Assembly: GCA_900074885.1 (NCBI GenBank)
Contig: FJUW01000036.1
Location: forward strand, 372,001 to 436,000
DNA from: Rhynchosporium graminicola
Taxonomy: Eukaryota > Ascomycota > Leotiomycetes > Helotiales > Ploettnerulaceae
DNA length: 64,000 nt
Direction of reading: 5' to 3'
The notes beneath the pieces are model-generated. The model was not told the origin of the DNA and did no database searches. It saw only the letters and a program-made list of their open reading frames with translations. Positions 44,626 to 56,649 of the stretch are shown in pieces; position 1 is the first letter of the stretch; each line of letters starts with the position of its first letter. Both the position numbers and the translations under genes were made by a program.

Positions 44626-45459
44626 ATGGCAAAGATAGATTATATCGAAGTTGCGAATAAGAAGACTTTAGAGGGGTTCGTGGAGAGTTATTTCCCTGAG
44701 TACGTTCTTAACCGCGCCATCTATCTTCTTCTTCACGAGCTACTCAAAGGGAATCCTCCTCCGTCCCTTGGAATTTAACCCGTCTATGTTTTCTATTTCA
44801 TTGCTCATATTCCATCGCTGTCTATATATCCATCCTATAGTAATAATGCTCCAGTCCAGCCTGGACAACATGGATTCATCCGACCACTAAACAAGCATAC
44901 ACACTCACCCTGCAAACCGCCCCTCAACTATCCTCGACTGATTTCAATGCCTGCTTTAAGCTCATCGAACTCACCAGCTCAGACGACTATCGCAAATCGA
45001 AAGATGGATGGAAACCGAAGGCTAAGAAGAAGGAGATGCGGCTCCTGGATTTAAAGTATTTACTCGTCAAGAAAGGGGATGAGATCGTGGGCTTCCTCTC
45101 ATTCATGCCAACATATGAAGATGAGAAGCAGGTGGTATATTGCTATGAAGTGCATCTTGGGAAGGAAGTTAGAGGGTACGTTTGTTGGATTCCGATCTTT
45201 TGCCGCTTCCTTTTATCATCCATCTGACTTTCACAGCACCGGTCTAGGAGGGATATTGATGGGCCACCTTACCACAATCGCGAAAGCTATCCCATTGACG
45301 GAAAAAGTCATGTTGACGGTCTTCACGCGTAATGAGCACGCGGTGGCTTTCTATGCCAAGTTGGGATACGAGAAAGATGAGTACTCGCCTGAGCCGAGGT
45401 TGTTGAGGAATGGGACCGTGGTGGAAAGTGAGTATGTGATCTTGAGTAAAGCTGTTTGA
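44626..45459 (+). CDS. NAT4: N-alpha-acetyltransferase 40 (NatD), histone H4/H2A specific
   Basis: Three exons, 44626..44699, 44855..45175 and 45237..45459, encode 205 aa. NatD-specific blocks are WIHPTTKQAYTLTL, FKLIELTSSDDYRKSKDGW, FLSFMPTYEDEKQVVYCYEV and EKVMLTVFTRNEHAVAFYAK. The acetyl-CoA pyrophosphate loop RGTGLGG (131-137) is split by intron 2. The chain ends EYVILSKAV. The enzyme acetylates the N-terminal serine of histones H4 and H2A, on the ribosome or in the nucleus. The first intron (155 nt, GA/GTACGT...CTCCAG/T) was placed because the earlier ATAG acceptor gives a stop. It shares a short bidirectional promoter with the LYRM2-like gene. Confidence 0.93.
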
Positions 45460-46982
45460 AACGGATGCTGGGTTCTGCCGTATCAGGAACGCGAATCTGG
45501 TGTGTGGAAGTCTTGACGAGAAATATAAATAGGTCTCAAATCAAAGTTCTGCTCTTGTTCGTGGATGGACGTATACAACCCCGAATGAGAGATCCTACAC
45601 TTACAGGATCAGTAACGATGTGCGTCTTCCCTTCCTTGATTCTTTCTCTGTATCTTACAATCTAATACTAACCGTGCTATAAAGTGTCTAATGTTCGCCG
45701 GCCTAAATTGTTTCGGCTTGGGATTCGTGTAAGTCTCCTCCTCTTCCAATCACCTCCAATCATCTCTCTATATTACACAAATCCTTTCCTCCGTCCCTTT
45801 TCCTCTTCCTCCCGAAGATTCGAACACATAAAAAGGACTAAGCTTTCAATAAACACAGTCCGAATTCCTCCAGTGCGCCAGAATCCGCGCAAAATACGCT
45901 CTTCGCGGTGATGCTGTGATGGATGGCTTACTGGCTTCCTGTTGTGGATGCTGCTCTATCATTCAGAGCGAGAAAGAGGTAATTGGATATCAGCGGATCG
46001 GGTGTGTAGGTATGAGTGAGTGTGGCAAGGGTGAGGAGGATGGGTATGTTAGGCATCAGGGGATGCAGGCTAGTGGTTCTTGATAAGGTGGGTGGTTTGG
46101 ATGGATTAGGAAGGATGGAGGGGGAGGTGGTGGGAGGATAGGAGGAATGGATGAGAGGATTAAGGAGTGGAATAAGGGGATATGATTGTGATTTGTATTT
46201 GGAGATTTGGAGAAGATGATACCACTTTGATATTTTCCTTGTTTTGATACTGTGCTGGTTGGAGCTCGATTGTGTATCATTTTGGCATTTTTGGATTCTT
46301 TTCAGCCTTGCCTTTTTTTGTTCTTGTTTTCTTCATCAACTACATAGGTCCCGTATAATCTTATACGGCTAAATGGTAGCCGTTATTCACGTCCAGGTAA
46401 GTCGTGGAATTCACATAACGCTTGTTCAAGGCGGAAGCTAAGAAGTCATCGAAGACACTCAGGGAAATTTGTCCCCGGCCAAGCAATTTTTCAAGCCCAT
46501 CATCTAAGGTGCGGCCTGAAAGAAAACTCACGAAAGGCTTTTCTGACTTTGTGTTATTACATTTTGTAATGTTGTGAGATATCTTGATGACATTGAGAAT
46601 TTACATCCGAAAATTCTGGTTTGGTTCACCACACTCAATACCTTTCTCTAACCCCAAGCCTGAGCATCCATCAGCCATTCCACCACTTTAGAATTGCCTT
46701 GGATATATCCAGGAATGACTTTTCTTTTAGCTGCTACTTATTAGTCCAAGCTCTCGGTATGTATCGAGCGTTTCCTACCTCGGAAATATCGTTGATCTCG
46801 CGTGAACTATCCTTTCTTCTCTCAGGCAACATCTCATCGCTATCTCTCGAACTTTCTGGGCCATGGTTATGTTCTAGAGAGTGGGTTCAGTGAAGGGTTG
46901 CATCGATTTCGAGGTGAACTTCGATACCATCCGCGTTGCTTTTAATTCTCGCTTTCAAAAGCAGAAGAAGAAACAAGCTCTC
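45460..46982. other. Convergent intergenic region NatD / Fic, no gene seen
   Basis: About 1.5 kb between stop codons. Strong strand skew occurs at 45990-46280 (purine-rich, GGATGG-like runs) and pyrimidine runs at 45720-45830, giving only spurious low-complexity frames. No RNA gene or repeat family was recognised. Confidence 0.45.
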
Positions 46983-48199
46983 TTATCTGCCTCTCGAGCT
47001 TAACTTCTCGTACAAATCTGCTAGCTTCGACCTCAACTTCTTCGTCACCAAGACACCTAACTCGAGATGAGATGTCTCGTCCTCCTTGTCAACCTCGAAT
47101 TCCTCTGCCAGAAACAACTTCGAGGCCCTATTGGTGAGACCTATATACTCCTCACGGTCGGCATCGTCTTTTTCTCCAAGAGGAACACAGACTCCAGCGT
47201 ACTTTAGAAGTATGGCGTTCAGAATCAGTCGGCACATTCTGCCATTTCCATCAACGAAAGGGTGGATGTTCACAAACTTTGAACAGTATCTCGCGGCCAA
47301 GGTCATTGGATCGATAGTTGCTTCTTCTTCGGCTTGTCTGATGTCGTCGTTGTACTGGGAGCAGAGTTCTTGCATACTTCCCGAGACAGCTTTCCAGGAT
47401 ATGAAGTGATGTGCCTTTATGTTGCCATACTTGGCTCGAATCTCAAAGTCGCGATAAGTTCCAGGTGGATAACCGAGATTCTGACCTTCGCAAAGAATGA
47501 TGTGGGTCGTCTTGATCAACTCTTCGCTCAATGGTTCGCTGTTCTCAACAATGGCCTTGATGATATGAATGAGGGCTTTGGCATGTTGGATAATCTCAAC
47601 TCGGGAACGGATTATGCTATCTGCACCAGGGTTCTCTCCGAGTGACTTAGCGTAGTCAGCATCTCGCTCGTCGTAGGCTTCTGCTTTGACACTCTTGCCA
47701 CGAAAGACATCTCGGCAGATCTTGGCTGTCAGCCGCTCGTTCAAACCGGCGCTCTCAATGGCATTGCTACCAAAGACGGTCTCGATCATTGTATCTTCGA
47801 GATACGAATACATGATCTCATTCAGCTCCCCGTCCCATTCTCCACGGAGTGCGCAAACTTTCTGAAAAAAATGTATCGTCTCGCTAACAAGAGCTGTAAC
47901 AATGCACTGTTAGCATCTTGCATTTTATTTCTCGAATTAGGGTTAGTACCTTCTGTTCCGCCCATGTTGCTCATGGTTTTATACTTTTCGTTTATCTTGA
48001 ACGTGAAATTGATGTTCTTCGCAGCTTGCTTTCCCCGGATCGTGTTCCAGGCTGGCCAATGTTGGCGAAAGGAATTCTTCAGAGTGCCCATGAGGCCGAG
48101 ATCGGTTGCTGCGATTGTCGTCATGGCTTTGGTGGACTGTGTGAATTCTAGATTTATGCCAGAGATCGACTTTCGGTAATGCTTGTTGGGAGATGACAT
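46983..48199 (-). CDS. Fic-domain protein (probable AMPylase)
   Basis: Two exons, complement(46983..47893, 47950..48199), encode 386 aa. The N-terminal 100 residues form a region I do not recognise. The Fic core follows, with motif HPFVDGNGRMCR starting at His294; its His acts as base, the DGN segment anchors phosphates and Arg contacts the nucleotide. The flap/target-docking region is near YPPGTYRD. An N-terminal helix, FGSNAIESAGL (Ser126-Glu130), sits where class II Fic proteins carry the autoinhibitory (S/T)xxxE(G/N) motif, but here Ser follows the Glu. Fic enzymes transfer AMP, or other phosphate-containing groups, to target hydroxyls. The target is unknown. No signal peptide or TPR is seen, so it differs from animal FICD. 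Intron GTACTAAC...TTACAG is clear. Confidence 0.9.
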
Positions 48200-50673
48200 T
48201 TTGAGAGGTGGTGTTGGAGATCGATGAGCTTCGATCTGGATTCTGGTGATGGTTGGTCTTCGCAGTCAAGTTTTTGGAAATGAGTCAGGGAAATGCAACT
48301 TTTTCAAGGTGGTCTAGGCGAGATTTGGATTTGGACTGGTAAGCTTCCGTTACTATTGTAACTAGACTCAAATGGCCGACTACACACTAGTACTGTAGAT
48401 TTTGAGCTAGCTTCCCGCCATCACTCCATGGCAAGTGAAAGACAGATACTTAGCCGAAGCTAGTCTTGCTGTGTTATTTACTGCAAAGTTTCAGCACAGC
48501 TGATGAATTAATCCTTCAGTAGCGTAATGTTTTAGCTGCTGCCCCACAGAGTTCAGATCAATAGTGCCGCGTGAAGAACTAATTAGTTCCGAGTGCTTAA
48601 ACAGATCTATCGTGCAAAAAAGGTCTTCGCTTAATATATATATATCACACTGTCACTTCCACGTCCAAGGGACCGTCTAGCGTGAAGACTTCTTGGACTC
48701 GGTTGACCAGACACATATCTGAAGCTTGATGCTTGTGAATCTCCGGTGGTCCCACTAGCTCAAAATATGGGTGTTCAATACTCTATATAAGAAGTGAGGA
48801 ATTTTCGGGTAACTTAATGTGTGCTCGAGGGCGATAAAGAAGGCAACGCCTGAGTGTGGGGATGGAGATAGTGAAGATGAAATTTGAAAGATCAAAGTTG
48901 TGGAGATGAATCGTAGTGAGGAGCCTCTGGCTCATGAAAGTCGTTACCCGGTTTCATGACTTAATAATACATTGAAGGAAGAAACGATCACGAGCTGAGA
49001 GGTGAGTCGCAGTGACGAGCATTGGGTTTATAAATCTCAGTAATCGGATGTACGACTTAAGAAACCATGGACTGGAAAAGTAATCACGAGTTGAGTCTGA
49101 TATTCGTGATGGTGATCTGTGTTTGAGTATCTGCCTGAGATGACTCCTTTCGAAATCAATCTTTTTGATGAAGGTGAAACTAAACTTTCTTGATTTTCTT
49201 TTCCTGAGAGCAAGGAACAATCTTGCTTTCTTCAACATTGTGCACAAGGAAGGCTTCGGAGATTTCGGGAAGAAGTATCGGCGCCGAATTCAGCAATGAA
49301 AATGAAGCAAAGTATTGAGCAGTGTCCAGTGTCTGAAGATCCATGCCAAATTTTTTTTTTGCCCGGGATATCGATGATAAGAGAAGTAGAAAAATGTTTC
49401 GAAGTTAACTATAGTGGGTTCTTAGAACTAATTCAGCTAGTAAGCAAAGGATGATCATAGGAAGTGAACGTCTAAATTGATTCTTGGAGTTCATTGTGAG
49501 TCTCAAGTGAATTCAAGAATATGATCCATTGTCCAAATATCCTCGATTCGAGGTCGCCGCGATGGGATTGATGTCCACTGCTGTGTATAGGTTATGGCAG
49601 ATTGGATCCATCTCTAACAAATTTGAGGCTGAGCAGAGTCTGGGTAATGATCCTCAGGGATAGTTATAGGTACGACTGTGGTGGGGTAATAGCCCACCAG
49701 GAGCTGTCTTGCTGGGAGCTGTTACAGGATCGATTCGCGGTACGGTTGTCAAATCGTAGTTTGGCACAAGGCAGCTTTAAAGCAGAGACGCCGAGGATGG
49801 GGTAATTCGTCTCGAGCGTAAAAATCTCATCAACTGACCAAAGTTATCACAATTCAATATGACTTCGAGTTAGTGTGTCAATAATGTCCTGTTGACACTT
49901 CTGTGACTTTCACTACGGGTTATAGGATGTTTCGCAAAGTAATACTCTGAAGTCACAGAATTATTTGACTACTTCATGTGAGTCAACAGGTGCTTGATTC
50001 CTCGACTATGAATTTACCCAGCATTACGCGGGGCTCGTCATCAATTTGTGTCGGTGTCTCGATCTCATACTTCGCTCGGAGCGTAAATAAATCTTCAGCT
50101 AGCGGGCCCACTTTCGCTTGATGCACAGGGGAAAGCACGGATGTAAACAAAGCACGATTTACTGGAAGGTACAAGATACCTTCAAATCACCACGCAATCG
50201 TAAATTGTGTCGATTGAATCTCAAGTTGGCAGCGCAATGTGGGCAATTACTTTCTAGAGCCGGAAGTGGACAAAGTATTATCGATCCAATTTTAGATCTA
50301 GTGCTATTCAAACATCACCTCACGATGTGACGATCGAAGACCGAGATGATTCCAAAATCTCCTCCCACTATTAGGAGGTCCATCTTTGTATTAAGTTTGA
50401 ACAAAACGAAGAGCTTCTATTTCTTTGCACGGCGGAGGCATAGTGCAGCAAAGGAGCTCGGAGCTCCGAAGCGGGTTGGTGGCTGGTAGTAATAATAAAC
50501 AGCGTTTGTGCTTCTCAAAACTACGAAAACTTTCCATAACGGCCAGTTTCGACAGTAACAGGAATTGCTTCCATGAATCTAATATCTGGTCTATCCCGTA
50601 TACCCGAAAACCACTGCTCTGATCCCATCCAAGACTCCAAGATACGCCATCTAAAATGCTCGAAGCTGCTGCT
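48200..50673. other. Intergenic region, no gene seen
   Basis: About 2.5 kb holding the Fic promoter and the 3' flank of the bZIP gene. A short (TA)n run lies at about 48637-48646, and a T9 run near 49352-49360. Frames at 48954-49247 and 49983-50174 (minus) lack any family resemblance or splice partners. The second of these reads as ordinary-looking peptide but has no ATG, and could be an old fragment. Confidence 0.4.
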
Positions 50674-51372
50674 TTAAATATGTTTCGTCTTTGCTCTGAT
50701 AACTTCTCTCCTATCTCCGTTCATCTTGAAGTCCTTCCCTAAGCAAGAATTATACTGCTTTATCTGCTCATCCAGAAAACTTACATCCCCAACCAAGCCA
50801 CCCAGTCTCTCAGCCGAAATTTTCGCAGTCAAGCCGACGAAGCACATGAGAAGTTTATCATGCTTTTCTTGTAGATCCGACAAAGCTCGCTCGAGATGTT
50901 CGAGATCTTTGTTCTTGCGTTGTCTGAATGCCCGTTGAGATTCACGATTCTGTTGTCTTCGGCGCTGAGAAGTGTTAGCTCGGTGCCTAGGTAGACAACA
51001 TGCCGAGACTTACGTTGAGCTTTTGGAGTTCTTTCGCAGATTGGGAAGGTGATATGTCGTTAGTACCGACATGCCAGCTGGAAGTGAAGCTGTCGTTCGG
51101 GGTTGGCATTACGTCGTATGATGATGAAGAGTAATCAGGTGCTGTGTAGCTGGCGGGAGAAGAGGCACTACTCATCCAGTCGGAGTCTCCATTTATTTGA
51201 TATGGAACAGGTGAAGGATAGTAGTTCTTCTAGAATTAGTATGGGCTTCAATTGTTGGAGACGGAGTCCTTACATCGGCGTACTGGTCTTCTGGGATGTT
51301 TGTATAGCTGTCGTGGAGTTGAGATGTTGAGAAGACGAGGTAGTCGTTGTATATATTCATGGCTTGAGTCAT
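50674..51372 (-). CDS. bZIP transcription factor
   Basis: Three exons, complement(50674..50964, 51014..51229, 51274..51372), encode 201 aa. The first 105 residues are Ser/Tyr/Pro/Asp-rich, as in an activation region. The last exon opens directly with the basic region RRRQQNRESQRAFRQRK (106-122), with the invariant Asn111 and Arg119. A short leucine-type zipper follows (LEHLERALSDLQEKHDKLL) and then a non-basic C-terminal segment. The NxxxQ/S...FR pattern is near that of fungal AP-1/Yap-type factors. Cys-rich redox domains of Yap1 are absent, so an oxidative-stress role should not be assumed. Intron boundaries are textbook (GTAAGG...TCTAG, GTAAGT...CTCAG). Regulated genes are unknown. Confidence 0.9.
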
Positions 51373-52966
51373 CTTGTTGACAATTGTTGATTTTATGGAG
51401 ATCCTTTAGTGTTTAGAGTCTGCTGTGTCAGAAGTATTGATGCCTTGATCAGAAATTGCTGTGAGGTGGGAGATGGGGTATAATTATGTCTGATGCCTCT
51501 TGCCAAGGCGGCAGTATGTGACCCGGGAGAGAAGTAAACGTGGTCGACCAGGATGCTTACGAATGTAGAGGTCTGTGCAGATATGTGTGGAAAACTCTCA
51601 CTATGTGTGAGTCAAGGATCAGCCATCTGTAAGCTGGCCGTCGACCGAACGTGACCGGTGAGAAATATGATCCAACCACACCACCCACACAGAGAACACA
51701 GTTACCGTGCCGTAGAAAACATAGATCTACATGGAATATTGCACACAGAAGACTGCCAAGAATGCCATGCGTCTTGGCAGATCTATGCTTAATCTTTAAC
51801 CAGTAGATGAGGGAGGTTGTTGACTAGAGAACGGAGTTATGCTAGATTTATTAGAGTTCCCAAAAAGGTAATGGAAGTAAGGCTATAATGGATCTATCTC
51901 CAGTAATCTCGTAATTCTATCTCTTCATTCTTCAAGAGATACATAACTGTCCCCGCTCTCCGTGCCTCCTCGAGACTTGCCTATACGAGACTACGAAGAG
52001 ACCTCTGACGTATGCTCTTAAAATAAAGGGACAATACTAGGGATGTTACACATACAGGGTTGCACAAGGATTGCTTCATTCATGCGATAGAACACCGACA
52101 GAAGTCCGCTAGAAGGCGCAGAACGCTGACTGTGCATGTTAACAGGCTGCATGCATGCCACTAAGTCCTGATTCGCCTCTTCAGGCTAATTGATTGAGGG
52201 CCAGTGGTCGACCCTAGTAATTACATGCCAGAAAATCCATCTTTGGAAGTGAAAGGAATAATGTAAGAGTCGGAATCTGACAGAGGTTTTGCGCTCCTTG
52301 CTGTAAAGTGCATGCTCTGCTGACGCCTTTGACCGCTCAGTCCACGGCAGCCATTCGACAAAAATCGTTCGTGTAAGCTCCGCGGAGGAGACAACTTCCA
52401 TACCACTTTGGGAGTGACATAAAGTCTGCCGTTTACATTAGTGCATGTTCATCCGAGATGCCTACATTCTCACGCTCCGAGATCGCACCATATCTTTGAC
52501 TCGGAACTCCGTAAGACTCGACCACGACCGCCATTTTCGCAGGCTCTGCCGCATCTTCCTAAGAATGAGACGGATTCGACGGCTTAGTAGAAACGGTATC
52601 GTGTATACAAGTATAGATGACGCTACTATGCGTCAAATTATAATTTGTACGCCACACGATGAAAGCTAGGCAAACTCGTCTTGGGCGACGAGAAATACTG
52701 GCAGATAGAATTCAATATCCCAAATGTATTTCTCGAAGTAGTTGTACATCGTCGAACACGAATTGGTCTAGCCTCTCTTAAGCCACAATATTGTGATGCC
52801 GAGTAGGAGTAGATCTCGCTTGCCGAACTACCCGAGTCGAGTCCGAGACACCTGCCACTTCTTCAAATCCCTTTGCTATTTGGAGTGCCGGAAAGCTGTC
52901 TTATAATTGTACAGTCTTCTAAAAAATCTATCCCTGAGTTTACCCAACAGTGCCTAAGCGCTTCTT
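51373..52966. other. Intergenic region, no gene seen
   Basis: About 1.6 kb. It includes the bZIP promoter and the 3' flank of the next minus-strand gene. Frames at 52186-52669 are short, on both strands, without family features. No repeats of note. Confidence 0.45.
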
Positions 52967-54211
52967 TCAGCCAGGACCTTCAGACAAGGCCGGTCTATCA
53001 GCACCTCTACCAGTCGTATTTACGCTCTGATCAACACTACGCGAGTTGTGTGAGCTATCTGACTGCTTCATCCCGATAGCAGCTACTTCTGTTATTGACA
53101 CAGCTGCTGTTTCCATGTCATCCATCTGTGGTATGTTAGGTCTTGTTCGGTCAACATTGCCAAGAGATGTGCTGTTTCTTCGCTGCACGAGATGTCTGAA
53201 TGAATAAAGCTTTGGCGCATTCGCAACAAATGTTGCTGCGAGAAACTCTCCCGTAGTCCAAGTGATCCGAAAAGTCTCTGACGCTTTGGATCCGACCGTG
53301 AGCGGAATTCGTATTGCTGTTATAATGATGATCATAAACCCAATGCTGAAGAGAAATCCGAGTTGTAGCTTCCTGGAAAAGAGTCAGAGAGATATCTGGT
53401 CTTTCGAAAAATGGCAGGCTCACTTGAAGATGCTCAGCCGAACTTTGATAAGAATGGGAAGCGGGAGGAATATGAGCATCAAATCGGTAAACATATTGCT
53501 GACTCCTGCAAAGTGGATCAGTGAAAATCCAATCAAACTGACGGGTCCATCACTTACCGACGATGTAAAGTTGGGCGATGGCCTGACTGCAATTCCCTGA
53601 CGTTACTTTTCAGTCCAGATCAAGCTAATTGTCCCTGGTAAGTTACCTGGATCTGGAATGACTTGCCAGTACAAGTGAAAAGGTCTACATTCTACAAACG
53701 TAGAAATCATGCTTGCCGAGAATGTGACTGCAAACATACAGCCGAACACATTCATGGTAACACTTCCCCATGACATGTCACGTACCAAGTGGCGATAAAA
53801 CATAAGTAATACAGTTTTCTGTATCCACAACCTGTCATTCAAAAGTCAGCAAATTAATTCCCCGTCCGCAGATGGAAAATCAATATCCCGCATTCTCGAT
53901 TGCCAGACTTACAGGATGATATAAAAGACTCTAGCAACCAGAGTAAATTTCGATCCCATTTCACGCTCGAAGATCTCTCGCTGTGTGAAATGATGAGTCT
54001 TCCGATACTCGTCTGCAACGTTGCTCGTTCCCCAGATGATAAGAACGTGCGTAAAAGCAATACGTATACAAACGCAGACGATAGCGACTGCCGTCAGGGA
54101 ATCTCCAAAGTCCCATTTCGTCTTACAATACCGGCCCATAACCAGTCGAGCCAGCATGATCACGACGGCGAGCGAGCAGCAAGCCCAAACGACTGAGAGA
54201 GCGTCCATCAT
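52967..54211 (-). CDS. SAT4-type (fungal rhodopsin-domain) integral membrane protein
   Basis: Five exons, complement(52967..53372, 53424..53505, 53558..53596, 53647..53831, 53913..54211), encode 336 aa. About seven hydrophobic segments are visible, starting at residue 2. Family blocks include CKTKWDFGDSLTAVAIV after the first helix, VECRPFHLYW followed by NCSQAI (paired extracellular cysteines), VSNMFTDLMLIFLPLPIL, and the basic loop before LGFLFSIGFMIIIITAIRI. The last 90 residues form a cytoplasmic Ser/Thr/Asn-rich tail. These proteins resemble PTH11-like receptors but this one has no CFEM domain. Ligand and function are unknown. The N-terminus is short for the family: an in-frame stop lies seven codons upstream of the ATG pair, so an additional 5' exon cannot be excluded. 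Confidence 0.82.
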
Positions 54212-55560
54212 CGCCCATGCCCAGACTCCGCGTCAGACTTCGATGAAGGAGTGCATTGAGGTTGTCGTTGAACCAAATTGACGTTCGCGCTGGATATGAA
54301 GATTCCCGTATATGCTGTAGGTAGTAGATACACGGCGTCTCATACAAGTCGTCGTCGTCCTGGAATCGAAATTTCGGGCTTCGTTCGGTAGGTCAACCAC
54401 GCTGGGTACAAGTGCTGCCCCGACTTACATGGGCAAAATACAAGCGTACAAATGAAGTACATTTGGATGAGTTCCGATCCTGTGGTTGGGAGACATTGGA
54501 TGTTGAGGGACCAAACGCGGGATGTCGAGAGGTTAATCATCGACGTGCATATACCAAGCTGACAATTCTGATAGCCGATCTTTATTTTCAGATACTTCTC
54601 AGTGATCCCTTAAAATTGTGCCACTTACAGTTCCGGAAAAAGAAAAAAAAAATGCTGATGTGCTTGTCGTGCTGCACGTTGACCTTTCGGCCAAGGAATT
54701 AAGTGCCATTGCGAGGGCAGGAACCTGCCCACAGTGCGTCTCCTCGCACTCACCGCCATCTTCATACCCCGGGTTCTTCGCCAGGTCTTGAAGGTTTACT
54801 CAGCCATTCAGGAGACTCGATGCGATAAATGTTACCGGATCTGAAGATTCTTACTCACCACGGACTTACCGCGTTAAAGAGAACGCAGCAGACCGCCAAG
54901 ACATCTTTTCTTGGTCCAGCGCGCCAAGTCTGTTAACATACTCACATGGGATGCGGAAAGAAATCCACCGTTGATAGAACATTATATCTCTTGTTATGAC
55001 TATATGAAAGAAAATGAGATCTGATATGTACGATGATTCGTTCGGAAGCATGATTTGAATCTCAGCTTTTTGTGAGTACTTTGAGTGTATCTGCTTATAC
55101 CTGAACTAAGTTGCGGGCTTCATCTGATCGCTTCTTCGCCAGTGTTGTGTGTTTATCGATCGTGACCCTTGCGCGTAAGTAATAATAGATTTGTAGTACT
55201 GACATCCAATCGACTTTTCTTGTTAGCCACGACTCTCGGGTCGGCATCAAGATCACACTTTATGTCCTAGAGGCCATTATTCACTGTGGAATATGCAGAA
55301 AATCTTGCACGTGAAGTGCTTGCCGTCTTTACTCGATAGTTACAAGATGAAAAAGAATTATAATTCGTCCTAGGGTTATGAAGGCCATTAAATAGCAGAA
55401 AATCGACTCACTAGTGCCTTCTTCCCAGCGTCCACCTTTAGATACCGGTTGCTAACAGAAAAAAGAAAAATAAAACCCCGATCCAAAGTAGTCAATCCAA
55501 TCGCCAGAACCAGCTCGACGATCCGTCACGAAGCTCACAAATCTTTCCATCCCAGTCCCC
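54212..55560. other. Intergenic region, no gene seen
   Basis: About 1.35 kb holding the promoter of the SAT4-type gene and the 3' flank of the FAS1 gene. Frames here (for example 54340-54540 and 54866-55051, minus) have no splice partners or family motifs. An A9 run lies at 54643-54651. Confidence 0.45.
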
Positions 55561-56649
55561 TCAATTCATTACACCGATTAAAGGATCAATCAACTTATCC
55601 ACAATCCATACACAGCCATTGTCAGCACAAATATCCTTCTCCACCACTCCCGCATTCCCCAAAATATACGCGGCTCCACTCTTCTTAGCCGTAATATTCC
55701 ACCCGGAAGTACTTTGCACTTTGCCCTCAGCCATCTTATTCACCACCCCCAAATCGCCCGAAAGCAACCCGAACCTCAGTAGATATCTCGAGAGTCCCAC
55801 GTTGGAAGGCGCAGCCATCGAATCCACAGGGATTCTGGCAAATGCGTCATTCGATGGTGCTAGAAATATCTGTTTTTCGTTTCCTGGTTTAGATAGAGAT
55901 AGCCGGGTCATGAAATCCGGATCAACAGCCTTGATCTGGCTTTTCAAGACCGACAACCGAGGATCCGAGTCTACGATTCCAGCTATAGTCGTTTTCGTCT
56001 TGGTGCTCCCCTTGCCTGGTGCAGTGGAGGAGTTACTGACGCCGAACAGCATCGATAATGGAGTCAGTAAACGATCGATGGTGTGAATACGTCCATTGGA
56101 AGCGACAGTATCGGTTAGATTCAGATTGGCGTCGTTGAGCTTGAACGTTTTTCCAGACCCTGCGGTAGTGGAGTTGACCGTAAGCGGGAAGCCTTCAACC
56201 GCTGTCACCTTTGTTTCGGCGCCAGATGACAGGTTTGCGGCTGTATATAAGCCTTCGCCTATGTGTGTTCTCACAATGGACTCTAGCAGCTCGTAAGAAC
56301 GAGATTGTGCGAGAAGGTCGAGTGTAGCGGAGGGGATCTTGCGCATAGCCTGAGAGAGCAGTATTAGCGAGTGCCTCGGTCTCTCTCCTGCCTAAGCGAG
56401 ACTTACTTCATTTGTCGGCGCGAATATAGTGTAATTCCGAGCGTCGAGGGCAGAGTTGAAGCGTTCTTCAAACGCTGGATTGGGGTTGGGGCCTCCCGTT
56501 TTTCTGATGATGGATGAAAAGGTTGAGAGGTCTGGTTGGCGTGAGAGTACAGAGAGGAGTGCATCTGGTCCCGACGGATAGACGGGAGCAGCCAGGACGG
56601 TTGATAGAGCCTCAATAGTAAAAGCGACGATGAAGGTGGAGGACTTCAT
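55561..56649 (-). CDS. Secreted protein with two fasciclin (FAS1) domains
   Basis: Two exons, complement(55561..56349, 56407..56649), encode 343 aa. A signal peptide is evident (MKSSTFIVAFTIEALSTVLA). FAS1 domain 1 (about 25-190) has the H1 motif NYTIFAPTNEAMRKIP, interrupted by the intron, and the H2 region around SNGRIHTIDRLLTPL. FAS1 domain 2 (about 205-340) has KQIFLAPSNDAFARIP and CVWIVDKLIDPL. Several NxT/NxS sites occur. No GPI-anchor-like C-terminal hydrophobic tail is seen, since the chain ends LIGVMN. FAS1 domains mediate adhesion at the cell wall or extracellular matrix in fungi. The intron GTAAGTC...TCTCAG is clear. Confidence 0.92.

Noticed and set aside
46056..46280. Minus-strand Pro/Ser-rich frame
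   Set aside because: It results from a purine-skewed low-complexity stretch rather than coding selection.
49983..50174. Minus-strand frame with ordinary-looking peptide (AKVGPLAEDLFTLRAKYEIE)
   Set aside because: No ATG, no neighbouring exons and no recognisable family; at most an old fragment.
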